Source of the DNA: Alphaproteobacteria bacterium
Lineage (GTDB): Bacteria > Pseudomonadota > Alphaproteobacteria > Rs-D84
Direction: 5' to 3'
Assembly: GCA_017650505.1 (NCBI GenBank)
Contig: JAGCET010000029.1
Location: 1-30,030, forward strand
Length of the DNA: 30,030 bases
Under the pieces are notes generated by a model. That model made no database searches and was not told where the DNA came from. It saw only the letters and a program-made list of their open reading frames with translations. Shown here in pieces: positions 7,024 to 15,125 of this stretch (position 1 is its first letter; the number at the start of each line of letters is the position of its first letter). A program made the translations under genes and the position numbers.

Positions 7024-7112
7024 CCCAACGCTACGCATTGGGGCCCTTCCACTCGCAACGGTTTCACTGCATTACATTTGTGAAACCGGCTATCGTGTCG
7101 AACCTGCGGTTC
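7024..7112 (-). other. Cluster of three inverted repeats, possible structured RNA or relic
   Basis: Between the tRNA-His fragment and the tRNA-His terminator lie three hairpins. They are CCCAACGC/GCATTGGG (7024-7042, fully paired on the minus strand if one G-U is allowed), CGGTTTCAC/GTGAAACCG (7059-7088, perfect 9 bp) and GAACC/GGTTC (7100-7112). No plausible gene is present. It may be a small RNA or a relic of an inserted element; I cannot identify it. Confidence 0.35.
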
Positions 7113-7142
7113 TCATCCGACTCGTCCAGATAAAAAATAAAC

Positions 7143-7157
7143 CACGCCGTTGGCGTG
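7143..7157 (-). terminator. Intrinsic terminator of tRNA-His
   Basis: CACGCC-GTT-GGCGTG is followed on the minus strand by TTTATTTTTTATC. It lies 12 nt downstream of the tRNA-His CCA. Confidence 0.75.
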
Positions 7158-7169
7158 TTTAATTTTTCA

Positions 7170-7247
7170 TGGGGCGGATGACCGGATTCGAACCGGCGAC
7201 ATTCGGTACCACAAACCGACGCTCTAACCAGCTGAGCTACATCCGCC
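7170..7247 (-). tRNA. tRNA-His (anticodon GTG)
   Basis: The minus strand shows the acceptor stem GCGGATG/CATCCGC. The extra 5' G (-1) opposite C73 is characteristic of tRNA-His. The D-arm is GTAGCTCAGCTGGTTAGAGC, and the anticodon arm is TCGGT-TTGTGGT-ACCGA, giving GTG. The T-arm contains GGTTCGAATCC, and CCA is encoded. A consensus-like promoter lies at 7261-7289. Confidence 0.96.
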
Positions 7248-7260
7248 ATGTGTGAGATGC

Positions 7261-7289
7261 AGTCTATCATTAAAATATTTGGTTTTCAA
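7261..7289 (-). promoter_or_regulatory. Promoter of tRNA-His
   Basis: Minus strand: TTGAAA (7284-7289), a 17-nt spacer, and TAGACT (7261-7266), 14 nt before the tRNA 5' end. Confidence 0.75.
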
Positions 7290-7356
7290 GGTTTTTCTTT
7301 TATGGGCTTTATTTTCCCTTGCTATATAGGCGGTCTTTTTAGTATTTTTAACATAT

Positions 7357-9408
7357 ATGAAGAAGGAATTGTTCGATTTTCTAAACACGGACCTGCAATT
7401 TATTCGCGGGGTGGGGCCCGTATTGGCAACGCGGTTTGCCGATTTGTTGGGTGGGCGGCGAATATTGGATTTTATGTTGCATATTCCGTCCTATGTCAAA
7501 GACCGCGGCATCATAGATTCCGTGGCGACCGCGAATCCGGGCGAAGTAATCACGATTATGGTTCAGGTTAAATCTGTGAAAGCCGGCCAAACATTTGGTC
7601 GCCGTCGTCGCCCGACACGTATAACCTGTGCCGACAAGGCCGGCAAGACGGTTGTAATTCAATTCTTTAATACCAATTTCTTGGATTATTGGGTGAAAAA
7701 GTTCCCGATTGGCGAATGGCGCATTGTTAGTGGTAAATTGGAATCTGGTGCCACACCAACAATAAATCATCCGGACTTTGTCGAAGAGCCGACCAATGCC
7801 GATAAAATACCCAAGATTCAGGCGATATATCCATCTGGCGAAGGAATCACACAAAAGACATTTACCAATATTCGCGACCAAGTTTTCGCCGATTTTGACA
7901 TAAAACTTGCCGGTGAAGATGAACATATTGTTGAATTCTTTGAATCTTTACGCAACGCGCACTTTGCAAAAACAAATGCCGATTTATTACCAATGTCGGA
8001 TGATATTGTTAAATTGGCATATTTCGAATTATTGGCACACCAAACGGCAATCGCAATAAGTCGTCGCACACGCAGTGATGAACGGCACCGTCGTAATGTG
8101 CGACAAAAGAAATACGATTTGTTGGAAAAATTCTATTCTTCTTTGCCGTTTGATTTAACGGGTGGACAAAAGCAGGTCATAGATGAAATCAAAACCGATA
8201 TGTTGCGTCCCTTTCCGATGATGCGCCTGGTCCAGGGGGATGTTGGTTGTGGCAAAACAATGGTTGCGATGGCCGCAACAATAATGATGGCTGAATTTGG
8301 TGCCCAGACGGCGTTACTTGCACCGACCGATACATTGGCGGGACAACATTATGCAAAACTTAAACCGTTATGCGATAAATTGGGTTTGGTGTGTGATATC
8401 CTAACCGGTCGTGATAAAGGTGTTGCGCGGCGCGAGAAATTAACATCACTGCGGTCGGGCCGCACGCGGTTGATTGTTGGGACGCACGCGCTTTTTTCCG
8501 AAGATGTGATTTATAAAGATTTGGGTTTGGTTATCATTGATGAACAGCATCGTTTTGGTGTTGCACAACGTGAATCTTTGCGTGTCAAGGGGAATAATCC
8601 GGATGTTCTTGCATTGTCGGCGACACCGATTCCGCGCACGTTATCTATGACAATTTATGGGGATATGGATATTTCAATAATCAAAGAAAAACCTGCCGGC
8701 CGTATTCCAATTAAAACGACCAAATTACCAATATCACGTGTTGGTGCGTTGATGGAACATATGAAACCACAAATTGCATCGGGTGCCAAAGTGTTCTGGG
8801 TGTGCCCATTGGTCGCGGATTCCGAAGAATCTGATGCAACGGCGGCGGAATATCGTTATGATGAATTAAAGAAACATTTTACATGTGTGGGTCTGGTTCA
8901 TGGGCAAATGCCGAAAAATGAACGTGATGCGGTAATGGCAAAATTTGCCGATAAAGATTCTAATATAAAAATTCTTGTTGCCACCACGGTTATAGAGGTC
9001 GGAATTGATGTTCCCGATGCCACAATAATTGTGATTGAAAATGCGGAAAGATTTGGACTTGCCGCATTGCACCAATTACGCGGTCGTGTTGGACGGGGCG
9101 GGGCACAATCGTTCTGTATATTGCTTTACGGAAATAATGTTTCGCCGGACGGGTTAAAACGTTTGGATGTTTTGGTGGACACCGATGATGGTTTTGTGAT
9201 TGCCGAACAAGATTTAATGATGCGTGGTGTTGGCGAATTACTTGGTACACGGCAAAGTGGATGGATAAACTATCATTTTGTTGAATATCGCGAACATCGG
9301 GATTTATTCAAATTGGCATCACGTGCGGCGGCCGATATGGTAACGATTGAACCGTGGGTGCGTGATTTAATGTATGTGTTTGATCGGTCAACAACATTGG
9401 GGGCATAA
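7357..9408 (+). CDS. recG: ATP-dependent DNA helicase RecG
   Basis: RecG reverses stalled replication forks and branch-migrates Holliday junctions. The 683-residue length is typical. Residues 1 to about 150 hold the wedge/OB domain, with the helix-hairpin-helix-like start FIRGVGPVLATRFADL. The helicase core has GDVGCGKT (Walker A, about residue 295), DEQH (Walker B, about 395), ALSATPIPRTL (motif III), VATTVIEVGIDVPDA (motif V) and QLRGRVGRGG (motif VI, about 573). The C-terminal TRG-type segment (DLMMRGVGELLGTRQSG) is specific to RecG rather than Mfd or PriA. There is no clear ribosome-binding site before the ATG. The stop codon overlaps the M48 protease ATG (TAATG), suggesting coupling. Confidence 0.97.
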   Translation: MKKELFDFLNTDLQFIRGVGPVLATRFADLLGGRRILDFMLHIPSYVKDRGIIDSVATANPGEVITIMVQVKSVKAGQTFGRRRRPTRITCADKAGKTVVIQFFNTNFLDYWVKKFPIGEWRIVSGKLESGATPTINHPDFVEEPTNADKIPKIQAIYPSGEGITQKTFTNIRDQVFADFDIKLAGEDEHIVEFFESLRNAHFAKTNADLLPMSDDIVKLAYFELLAHQTAIAISRRTRSDERHRRNVRQKKYDLLEKFYSSLPFDLTGGQKQVIDEIKTDMLRPFPMMRLVQGDVGCGKTMVAMAATIMMAEFGAQTALLAPTDTLAGQHYAKLKPLCDKLGLVCDILTGRDKGVARREKLTSLRSGRTRLIVGTHALFSEDVIYKDLGLVIIDEQHRFGVAQRESLRVKGNNPDVLALSATPIPRTLSMTIYGDMDISIIKEKPAGRIPIKTTKLPISRVGALMEHMKPQIASGAKVFWVCPLVADSEESDATAAEYRYDELKKHFTCVGLVHGQMPKNERDAVMAKFADKDSNIKILVATTVIEVGIDVPDATIIVIENAERFGLAALHQLRGRVGRGGAQSFCILLYGNNVSPDGLKRLDVLVDTDDGFVIAEQDLMMRGVGELLGTRQSGWINYHFVEYREHRDLFKLASRAAADMVTIEPWVRDLMYVFDRSTTLGA

Positions 9409-10715
9409 TGCGAAAATTATTTGCTATTTTATTTTGCGTGCTTTGTCCGATTTATGCAAATGCGGCGTCACTTATTAACGACACAGAAATAGAATCTGTG
9501 GTTAAAGAAATTATCGCACCATTGGCAACGGCCGCGGACATATCGCCATCGCGTATGCAGGTTTATATCGTGAACAATGATGATTTCAACGCGTTTGTTA
9601 TGAGTGGCGAAGATGTTTATATCTATACAGGATTACTAACACGCGTTACATCGCCAAATGCACTGCGTGCGGTTGTCGCACACGAAATGGGGCATATGAT
9701 TGGTGGACATATGGCACAAATGTCGGCGGCAATGGAGGCCGAAATGAAACGCACCATGTTGATTCAGGCACTTGGTGTCGGCCTTATGGTGGCGGGTGGA
9801 AATCCGTCGTTGGGTGCGGGTGTTATGGCGGGTGCGACATCAATTGCACGACAATCAATATTGTCTTTTTCGCGTGACGAAGAACGTATGGCCGACGATA
9901 TGGGATTAAACCTTATGGTGCGCGCGGGGGTAAATCCGAACGGATTCTTGGATGTATTTAATCAAATGAACGATATGATGTCGCATATTGAATCAAAAAT
10001 AAATCCAAATGCGATAAACCACCCGTTAACATCAGAACGCCTTAAACACGTGCGCGATAGATTGGCGGAACCAGAAATCAAAAATAAAAAATATAAATCT
10101 GATTCTGATGATATGGTAAAAAAATACGCGCTGGTTCGGGCAAAATTGGTGGGGTATCTGGACAATGCAGGGCGCGTAAAAACGTTGTATCCATATTCTG
10201 ACAAAAGTGACGCCGCAATTTATGCGCGTGCAATTGCAAATATGCGCGGTGGCAATTTGGACGGCGCATTGGTCGGAACACGAACACTGGTATCACGTTC
10301 ACCGAATAATCCGTACTTTTATGAATTGATGGGCGATATAGAATACGCATATGGACATTATGATGACAGTGCCGACGCGTATGAACGTGCATTAAAATTA
10401 AAACCAAAATCACCACAGATAGAAACTGCATTTGCGCTTGTGTTGATTGAACGTAATAAACCCGGTGATAAAGAACGCGCGATTGAATTTTGCAAACATG
10501 CGATATTGGTGGAAGAAACGCCACTTGCATATTGGACATTGGCGCGTGCATATGGTGAAAGTGATGGACGTTCTGATTGGGCAATGGCGGAATATTATCG
10601 TATGCAGAAATCACCGGAAAAATCACGCGAATATGCGAAACGCGCGAAAACAAAATTGCAAAAAAATTCGCCCGAATATATAAAATCGGACGATATATTG
10701 AATCAGAAGAAATAG
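9408..10715 (+). CDS. Exported M48 metalloprotease with TPR domain (BepA/YfgC-like)
   Basis: A signal peptide (residues 1 to about 20, ending ANA-A) leads to a periplasmic M48 peptidase. The zinc motif HEMGH is at residues 92-96, and DEERMADDMG (from 157) supplies the third ligand, probably Glu159 in the ExxAD pattern. A Gly-rich hydrophobic hairpin (about 125-150) lies between them. Beyond about residue 235 come tetratricopeptide-like helices, such as PYFYELMGDIEYAYGHYDDS followed by ERALKLKPKSP. BepA-type proteins of this layout assist outer-membrane protein assembly and degrade misassembled substrates such as LptD; that role is transferred by family. It is coupled to recG and convergent with rph, with only 5 bp between the stops. 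Confidence 0.92.
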   Translation: MRKLFAILFCVLCPIYANAASLINDTEIESVVKEIIAPLATAADISPSRMQVYIVNNDDFNAFVMSGEDVYIYTGLLTRVTSPNALRAVVAHEMGHMIGGHMAQMSAAMEAEMKRTMLIQALGVGLMVAGGNPSLGAGVMAGATSIARQSILSFSRDEERMADDMGLNLMVRAGVNPNGFLDVFNQMNDMMSHIESKINPNAINHPLTSERLKHVRDRLAEPEIKNKKYKSDSDDMVKKYALVRAKLVGYLDNAGRVKTLYPYSDKSDAAIYARAIANMRGGNLDGALVGTRTLVSRSPNNPYFYELMGDIEYAYGHYDDSADAYERALKLKPKSPQIETAFALVLIERNKPGDKERAIEFCKHAILVEETPLAYWTLARAYGESDGRSDWAMAEYYRMQKSPEKSREYAKRAKTKLQKNSPEYIKSDDILNQKK

Positions 10716-10720
10716 ATTTT

Positions 10721-11437
10721 TTACGATAAAACCTGTTTCTGTAAATCAATCAGTTTTTGTATGCCACCCGCGGCCATATCCATAATTTCTGATAATTGTG
10801 ATTTTTCAAATGGGTGTTGTTCACCGGTTGATTGAACTTCGATAAATCGACCGGATTCCGCGACAACAAAGTTCGCGTCCATTTCCGCACAGGAATCTTC
10901 TTCGTAATCTAAATCTAATATCAGTTCGCCGTTCCAAAGGCCCGCACTTATCGCGGCAACATTTTCACGTATTGGATTTTCACGTATATGTCCGTTATCC
11001 ATTAACCATTTTACGGCCAATGCCATTGCAACAAAACCGCCGGTCACACTTGCGGTGCGTGTACCGCCGTCGGCCTGAAGTACATCGCAATCAATGGTAA
11101 TAGTATTTTTGCCAAGTTTTTCCATGTCAACAACACTGCGCAGGGCACGTCCAATAAGGCGTGATATTTCCGCACTGCGATGGTCTTTGGAAATTGCGTC
11201 CCTTGTTTTGCGTGTGCCGTTCGCGCGTGGCAACATTGCGTATTCTGCGGTCACCCATCCGCCCGTTTTGTTTTGCAAACGTTTCCATGTTGGTTGTGCA
11301 AAATCAACACTTGCCGTACACAATACATGTGTGCCGCCCATTTTAATAAGGCATGAACCTTCGGCCCATTTGTTGACGGCGGTTTCCATTGACACCGGAC
11401 GCATTTGATTTGGTTTACGCAAAGACGGACGCATCAT
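10721..11437 (-). CDS. rph: Ribonuclease PH
   Basis: RNase PH is a phosphate-dependent 3'-5' exoribonuclease that trims tRNA 3' ends. The 238 residues show MRPSLRKPNQMRPVSMET at the N-terminus, GTHVLCTASV, GWVTAEYAMLPRA, and the phosphate-site signature DCDVLQADGGTRTASVTGG. ISAGLWNGELILDLDYEEDS and VQSTGEQHPF follow in order, so all core motifs are present. The segment normally reading GKQSGRTQEI is KDHRSAEI here, shorter but keeping the Arg and Glu. Two adjacent ATGs (11437 and 11434) are possible starts; AAGGA is spaced best for the first. The promoter is at 11468-11495. Confidence 0.96.
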   Translation of the reverse strand: MMRPSLRKPNQMRPVSMETAVNKWAEGSCLIKMGGTHVLCTASVDFAQPTWKRLQNKTGGWVTAEYAMLPRANGTRKTRDAISKDHRSAEISRLIGRALRSVVDMEKLGKNTITIDCDVLQADGGTRTASVTGGFVAMALAVKWLMDNGHIRENPIRENVAAISAGLWNGELILDLDYEEDSCAEMDANFVVAESGRFIEVQSTGEQHPFEKSQLSEIMDMAAGGIQKLIDLQKQVLS

Positions 11438-11467
11438 ATAAAATCCTTTTTGTTAAAGTCGTTTTTC

Positions 11468-11495
11468 AGTATAAATTAGCACGCAATAAAAGCAA
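11468..11495 (-). promoter_or_regulatory. Promoter of rph
   Basis: Minus strand: TTGCTT (11490-11495), a 16-nt spacer, and TATACT (11468-11473), about 31 nt before the start codon. Confidence 0.55.
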
Positions 11496-11532
11496 CTTTT
11501 TTATTACAAAAATTACAAGATTTTTTAACCAC

Positions 11533-11561
11533 TTGAAATATTTGTTTTTGGGTGTTAGAAT
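11533..11561 (+). promoter_or_regulatory. Promoter of the HU/IHF gene
   Basis: TTGAAA (11533-11538), a 17-nt spacer and TAGAAT (11556-11561), followed by AAGGGGA and the ATG at 11598. Confidence 0.7.
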
Positions 11562-11597
11562 CCAGACTGTACATAAAAAACAAGGGGAAATACAGTT

Positions 11598-11876
11598 ATG
11601 AAACGTTCCGATATTATACGTACTATTCAGGTTCAATTTAAACGCATGCGCACAAAAGATGCGGCGGCGGTTTTGGATGCGGTGTCTAATGCAATGATAG
11701 ATGCAATTGCCGCGGGTAATCGTATTGAAATCCGTGGTTTTGGAACATTCCAACCACGTCCACGTGCAACCAAGGTCGGATATAACCCGGTAACGGGGCA
11801 ACCAATGCATTTGCCGGCGAATACGACAATTTTGTTCAAACCAAGCCGTGAATTAATCAAAAAGATGAATGGATAA
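11598..11876 (+). CDS. HU/IHF family DNA-binding protein, IHF-beta-like
   Basis: This 92-residue nucleoid protein bends DNA in the minor groove as a dimer. It has the helical N-terminal half (residues 1-40), then RIEIRGFGTFQPRPR, the DNA-binding arm with the intercalating proline in NPVTGQ, and the closing FKPSRELI. The phrase RIEIRGFG resembles IHF-beta more than HU, but a single protein cannot be assigned with certainty. A strong promoter lies upstream and AAGGGGA precedes the ATG. The fused acetyl-CoA carboxylase gene begins 5 bp after its stop, so the two are probably co-transcribed. Confidence 0.93.
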   Translation: MKRSDIIRTIQVQFKRMRTKDAAAVLDAVSNAMIDAIAAGNRIEIRGFGTFQPRPRATKVGYNPVTGQPMHLPANTTILFKPSRELIKKMNG

Positions 11877-11881
11877 ACACT

Positions 11882-13615
11882 ATGTTATTCGGCAAAAAAT
11901 CCGGAATTAAAAACAAAAATCGCGAAAGATACGACCGCGTCCGTCGGTTGATGTGGATTAAATGCGAATCTTGCGACAGATTGGTTTATTACAAAGATTA
12001 CAAGGATAATCATTATATCTGTCCGCGTTGTGGCCGGGCGTTTATTATGAATCCAAAACAACGATTTGATTTGTTGTTCGATGACAAGACGTGGGAAAAG
12101 ATTCCACTGCCAACATTACCGGATGATCCGTTGAATTTTGTTGATAGGGTGTCTTATACCGAAAGGTTAGAAGAGGGCCGTTCTGATACCGGATACAATG
12201 ATGCGGTAACAACGGCGGATGGGCGTATAGGTGGTATTCCAACAACGATATGTATTTTAAACGGCGAATTTATGATGGGGTCTATGGGCCGTGTTGCCGG
12301 TGAAGGTATCGTGGCAAGTGCCGAACATGCAATTCAAACGCACCAACCACTTATTATGGTCGCGTGCAGTGGTGGTGCCCGTATGCAAGAAAATATATTG
12401 TCTTTGATGCAGATGGCGCGTACGACCGTTGCGGTAAACAAATTACACGAGGCAAAAATTCCATACATCGTATTGCTGACCGATCCAACATATGGCGGTG
12501 TTACGGCATCATTTGCAATGTTGGGTGATATCAATATTGCGGAATCTGGTGCGCGTATTGGATTCGCGGGTCGCCGCGTTATTGAACAAAATATTCGTGA
12601 AAAATTACCGTCTAATTTCCAAACGGCGGATTACCTGTATGAACATGGTATGGTTGATATGGTTGTGCCTCGCGTTGAATTGAAATCACGTTTGGAAAAG
12701 ATTTTGGCGGTTTTAACACACCAATCACGGCCGGTTGAACCGATAATTACACAAACACCAAAAGATTCTGATGTTTCTAAAAAGGCGCGTGGTATGGGTG
12801 AAAACGAAGCATACGATAAAGTATTGCTTGCACGTAACGAAAATCGCCCGCATTTCTTGGACTATGTTAATGGGATTGTTAGTGATTGGACATACCTTGC
12901 CGGGGATAGATTGTTTGGGGAAGATGCGGCAATGTGTGGTGGTATTGGCTTTTGGAATGGGTTCCCAGCGGTGATTTTGGGTCAAGAAAAGGGTCGTACA
13001 ATTGAAACGCGTCAATTGCACCGTTTTGGGATGCCAAATCCCGAAGGTTATCGCAAGGCGCAACGTTTAATGCGTTTGGCAGAACGGTTTAATTTGCCGG
13101 TTATATCATTGTTTGATACGGCGGGCGCATTCGCAGGATCCGCGGCCGAAGAACGCGGTCAATCCGAAGCAGTGGCATCAACCATACAAACGGGGCTTTC
13201 TATTAAAACACCATATATCGCCGTTAACGTCGGCGAAGGGGGGTCCGGGGGTGCAATTGCAATTGGAACGGGTGATTGTGTATTGATGTTGGAAAACGCA
13301 ATTTATTCGGTTATTGCGCCGGAATCTTGTGCGAGTATTTTATGGAAAGATAACAAGTTCAAGGCAACCGCGGCGGAGGCATTAAAATTGACCGCAAATG
13401 ATATGATGAACATGCGCGTCATTGACAAAGTGATTGCCGAACCGGCGGGCGGTGCACATACTGATTGGCAAACGATGATGGAAAACCTTGCCAACGCGGT
13501 TAGCGAACAAATAAAATTACTGCAAAAGACCGATCCCGAAAGATTGCCTGATTTGCGTGCGGAAAAGTTCCTTCGTATGACGCGCAAAATAGATAAACCA
13601 TCGGCCAAGGACTAA
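11882..13615 (+). CDS. accDA: Acetyl-CoA carboxylase carboxyltransferase, fused beta and alpha subunits
   Basis: This single 577-residue chain carries both halves of the carboxyltransferase that moves CO2 from biotin to acetyl-CoA, giving malonyl-CoA for fatty acid synthesis. Residues 1 to about 285 are AccD: a zinc ribbon (C28, C31, C47, C50), then MGSMGRVAGEGI, CSGGARMQE and TDPTYGGVTASFA. Residues about 305-577 are AccA: GQEKGRTIETRQLHRFGMPNP, PEGYRKAQRLM, the DTAGAFAGSAAEERGQSEA loop, GEGGSGGAIAIG, and SVIAPESCASILWK. The helical N-terminal extension of separate AccA is missing. In most proteobacteria accD and accA are separate genes. No stop or frameshift interrupts the join. It follows the HU/IHF gene by 5 bp. 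Confidence 0.94.
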   Translation: MLFGKKSGIKNKNRERYDRVRRLMWIKCESCDRLVYYKDYKDNHYICPRCGRAFIMNPKQRFDLLFDDKTWEKIPLPTLPDDPLNFVDRVSYTERLEEGRSDTGYNDAVTTADGRIGGIPTTICILNGEFMMGSMGRVAGEGIVASAEHAIQTHQPLIMVACSGGARMQENILSLMQMARTTVAVNKLHEAKIPYIVLLTDPTYGGVTASFAMLGDINIAESGARIGFAGRRVIEQNIREKLPSNFQTADYLYEHGMVDMVVPRVELKSRLEKILAVLTHQSRPVEPIITQTPKDSDVSKKARGMGENEAYDKVLLARNENRPHFLDYVNGIVSDWTYLAGDRLFGEDAAMCGGIGFWNGFPAVILGQEKGRTIETRQLHRFGMPNPEGYRKAQRLMRLAERFNLPVISLFDTAGAFAGSAAEERGQSEAVASTIQTGLSIKTPYIAVNVGEGGSGGAIAIGTGDCVLMLENAIYSVIAPESCASILWKDNKFKATAAEALKLTANDMMNMRVIDKVIAEPAGGAHTDWQTMMENLANAVSEQIKLLQKTDPERLPDLRAEKFLRMTRKIDKPSAKD

Positions 13616-13617
13616 AT

Positions 13618-14142
13618 ATGTCAGATTTTCTGCGGCATTTGTATTTATTTCGGCATGGCAAAACGAATGCTGTTGACGAGAATATTCGCCACAGTCTGAT
13701 GTCTGGCCGTCGTTTGACTGATGATGGTGTGGACGAGGCGGAAAAATTAGCATCCGCATTGGCCGACAAACAAATTGATGTGTTTTTTGTTTCCCCACAC
13801 GAACGTTCTGTTCATACCGCGCAAATTGTTGCGCAAAAACATCCAAATGCACCAATAATCCAAGATGATAGATTTGGGGATGCGGTTTTTTACACGTGGG
13901 AAATGGATAATCCCGATGATATCCGTGAAAGTGCGGAAACCTTGGCACGCGTCACCGCGGCAATGCAGGATGTGTTGAAAACAGATTACAAGAATATCGC
14001 CATTGCATCACATGGCGGAATTACGCGCGCAATAATGAAATTCTGTGGACACTTGGTTGGTGGCATTGGAACGGGTAAATATTTCCACCTTGGGTTTGAT
14101 GGAAAAAAATGGGTTATTATCGATAGTAACAATAATATGTAA
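13618..14142 (+). CDS. Histidine phosphatase (phosphoglycerate mutase-like) family protein
   Basis: The 174-residue protein has the phosphohistidine motif FRHGKTNA (Arg12-His13-Gly14) near the N-terminus. LTDDGVDEAEKLASAL follows, then the conserved SPHERSVHTAQ that supplies a second Arg and a Glu, and SHGGITRA with the second catalytic His at about 132. It lacks the insertions of true phosphoglycerate mutases and resembles the small SixA/CobC-like branch. The substrate is unknown. It begins 2 bp after the accDA stop, with AAGGA inside the end of accDA, so it is probably in the same operon. Confidence 0.9.
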   Translation: MSDFLRHLYLFRHGKTNAVDENIRHSLMSGRRLTDDGVDEAEKLASALADKQIDVFFVSPHERSVHTAQIVAQKHPNAPIIQDDRFGDAVFYTWEMDNPDDIRESAETLARVTAAMQDVLKTDYKNIAIASHGGITRAIMKFCGHLVGGIGTGKYFHLGFDGKKWVIIDSNNNM

Positions 14143-14153
14143 AGGAAAATAAA

Positions 14154-14366
14154 ATGCCGGAAATTGGCGCAGTGTACGAACATTACAAGAATCATCACCA
14201 TTATATGGTTATTGCAATCGGCAAACATTCTGAAACCTTGGAAGATATGGTAATTTACAAGGCATTGTATAAATCAGACGAATTTCCAAATGGACAAATA
14301 TGGTGCCGACCATTGAAAATGTGGGCTGAAAACGTTAATGGTCAACCAAGATTTAGAAAAATCTAA
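14154..14366 (+). CDS. DUF1653 domain protein
   Basis: The 70-residue protein matches the DUF1653 pattern from end to end: an N-terminal GAVYEHYKNHHHYMVIAIGKHS, then SETLEDMVIYKALY, then IWCRPLKMWAENV and a final RFRKI. The family is a small all-beta domain of unknown function, common in bacteria and often next to metabolic genes. AAGGA lies 8 nt before the ATG. It starts 11 bp after the histidine phosphatase gene and is probably the last gene of the HU/IHF-accDA transcript. No convincing terminator follows before the opposing tRNA-Ser. Confidence 0.9.
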   Translation: MPEIGAVYEHYKNHHHYMVIAIGKHSETLEDMVIYKALYKSDEFPNGQIWCRPLKMWAENVNGQPRFRKI

Positions 14367-14400
14367 AATCAACAAAAAATCAAGAAAATCCCATAAAAAA

Positions 14401-14489
14401 TGGCGGAGCGTATAGGACTCGAACCTATGGACCGCTATAACACGGTCACGGATTAGCAATCCGCTGCATTACCACTCTGCCAACGCTCC
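14401..14489 (-). tRNA. tRNA-Ser (anticodon GCT)
   Basis: Minus strand: acceptor stem GGAGCGT/ACGCTCC, an anticodon arm with GGATT-GCT-AATCC giving anticodon GCT, and a long variable arm (GACCGTGTTATAGCGGTC) as in class II tRNAs. The T-arm contains GGTTCGAGTCC, and CCA is encoded. The length is 89 nt. Confidence 0.96.
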
Positions 14490-14503
14490 GCAGGGCAGGG
14501 GTG

Positions 14504-14533
14504 ATTATAACAGAACAATCTTGAAAAAATCAA
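14504..14533 (-). promoter_or_regulatory. Promoter of tRNA-Ser
   Basis: Minus strand: TTGATT (14528-14533), an 18-nt spacer, and consensus TATAAT (14504-14509), 15 nt before the tRNA. Confidence 0.65.
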
Positions 14534-14571
14534 GATAAAATGTGTTAAAAAATGAAATAAAAAGCAATAAC

Positions 14572-14601
14572 TTGACATTTTGTATTTTTGTATTATATTA
14601 T
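14572..14601 (+). promoter_or_regulatory. Strong promoter of the paralog pair, copy 1 of a shared promoter
   Basis: Consensus TTGACA (14572-14577) is followed by TATATT (14594-14599, spacer 16) or TATTAT (14596-14601, spacer 18). The 28 bases at 14571-14598 match 16536-16563 at 26 positions. Confidence 0.75.
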
Positions 14602-14626
14602 AGTCAAAGAACCAAAGGAGATTTGG

Positions 14627-15106
14627 ATGAGAACACAACAAGAATACGAACACGATTATCACGAACAGGAACGTTTAATTCAGGAAAAAACTGGGATTGT
14701 TCAGCCGTTTTTGAAAGAATTTTCTGAAAAATATGACCTGGGAACCGGGTTTTACGAAGAAGTAACTATTTTGGCGGGGCCACAAGATAATTTTTTCTGG
14801 GATACCGAAGCAGGTAAAAGATTACGCGCACTTAATGACGCAGGCAAAATATCAATATCTTATGTAAAATTTGCCGGTGCCTCATTCATTATAGAATACA
14901 GATTTGACGGTGAACGTATCTACAGATACAAAGATCAATTGTTCAAGGCACCACATTCAACACCAATCAACGCGTACTTCTTGCACAAAGGCGTACAATA
15001 TCCGGTGTCAATGGATATCGCATTGGCCGCCAAAGAATTGGGTTCCGCACAAACTTATCTTGGGGCGCTTTATGGTTGTATGCGTGAAAGAGGTTTTATT
15101 AAATAA
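14627..15106 (+). CDS. Unknown protein, first of a tandem paralogous pair
   Basis: I do not recognise this 159-residue protein. The ATG at 14627 is chosen because AAGGAG lies 6 nt upstream; an earlier in-frame ATG at 14588 falls inside the promoter. There is no signal peptide or membrane segment. The N-terminal 30 residues are charged and helical (QQEYEHDYHEQERLIQEK), then VQPFLKEFSEKY. A central part contains FFWDTEAGKRL, GASFIIEYRFDGERIYRYKDQLF and NAYFLHKG. The C-terminal helix is IALAAKELGSAQTYLGALYGCM. The same blocks recur in the next gene, so the two arose by duplication. Its promoter is almost identical to that of the lysozyme lipoprotein at 16593, which suggests a shared function. 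Confidence 0.85.
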   Translation: MRTQQEYEHDYHEQERLIQEKTGIVQPFLKEFSEKYDLGTGFYEEVTILAGPQDNFFWDTEAGKRLRALNDAGKISISYVKFAGASFIIEYRFDGERIYRYKDQLFKAPHSTPINAYFLHKGVQYPVSMDIALAAKELGSAQTYLGALYGCMRERGFIK

Positions 15107-15125
15107 AAGTTATAGAGGTAATAAT

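Noticed and set aside
7064..7270. Minus-strand open frame encoding VAQLVRASVCGTECRRFESG
   Set aside because: This is a well-known false protein made by translating a tRNA gene; it covers tRNA-His and its terminator.
10078..10749. Long minus-strand frame of 223 residues
   Set aside because: Antisense to the M48 protease; His/Arg-rich composition with no family features marks it as a shadow.
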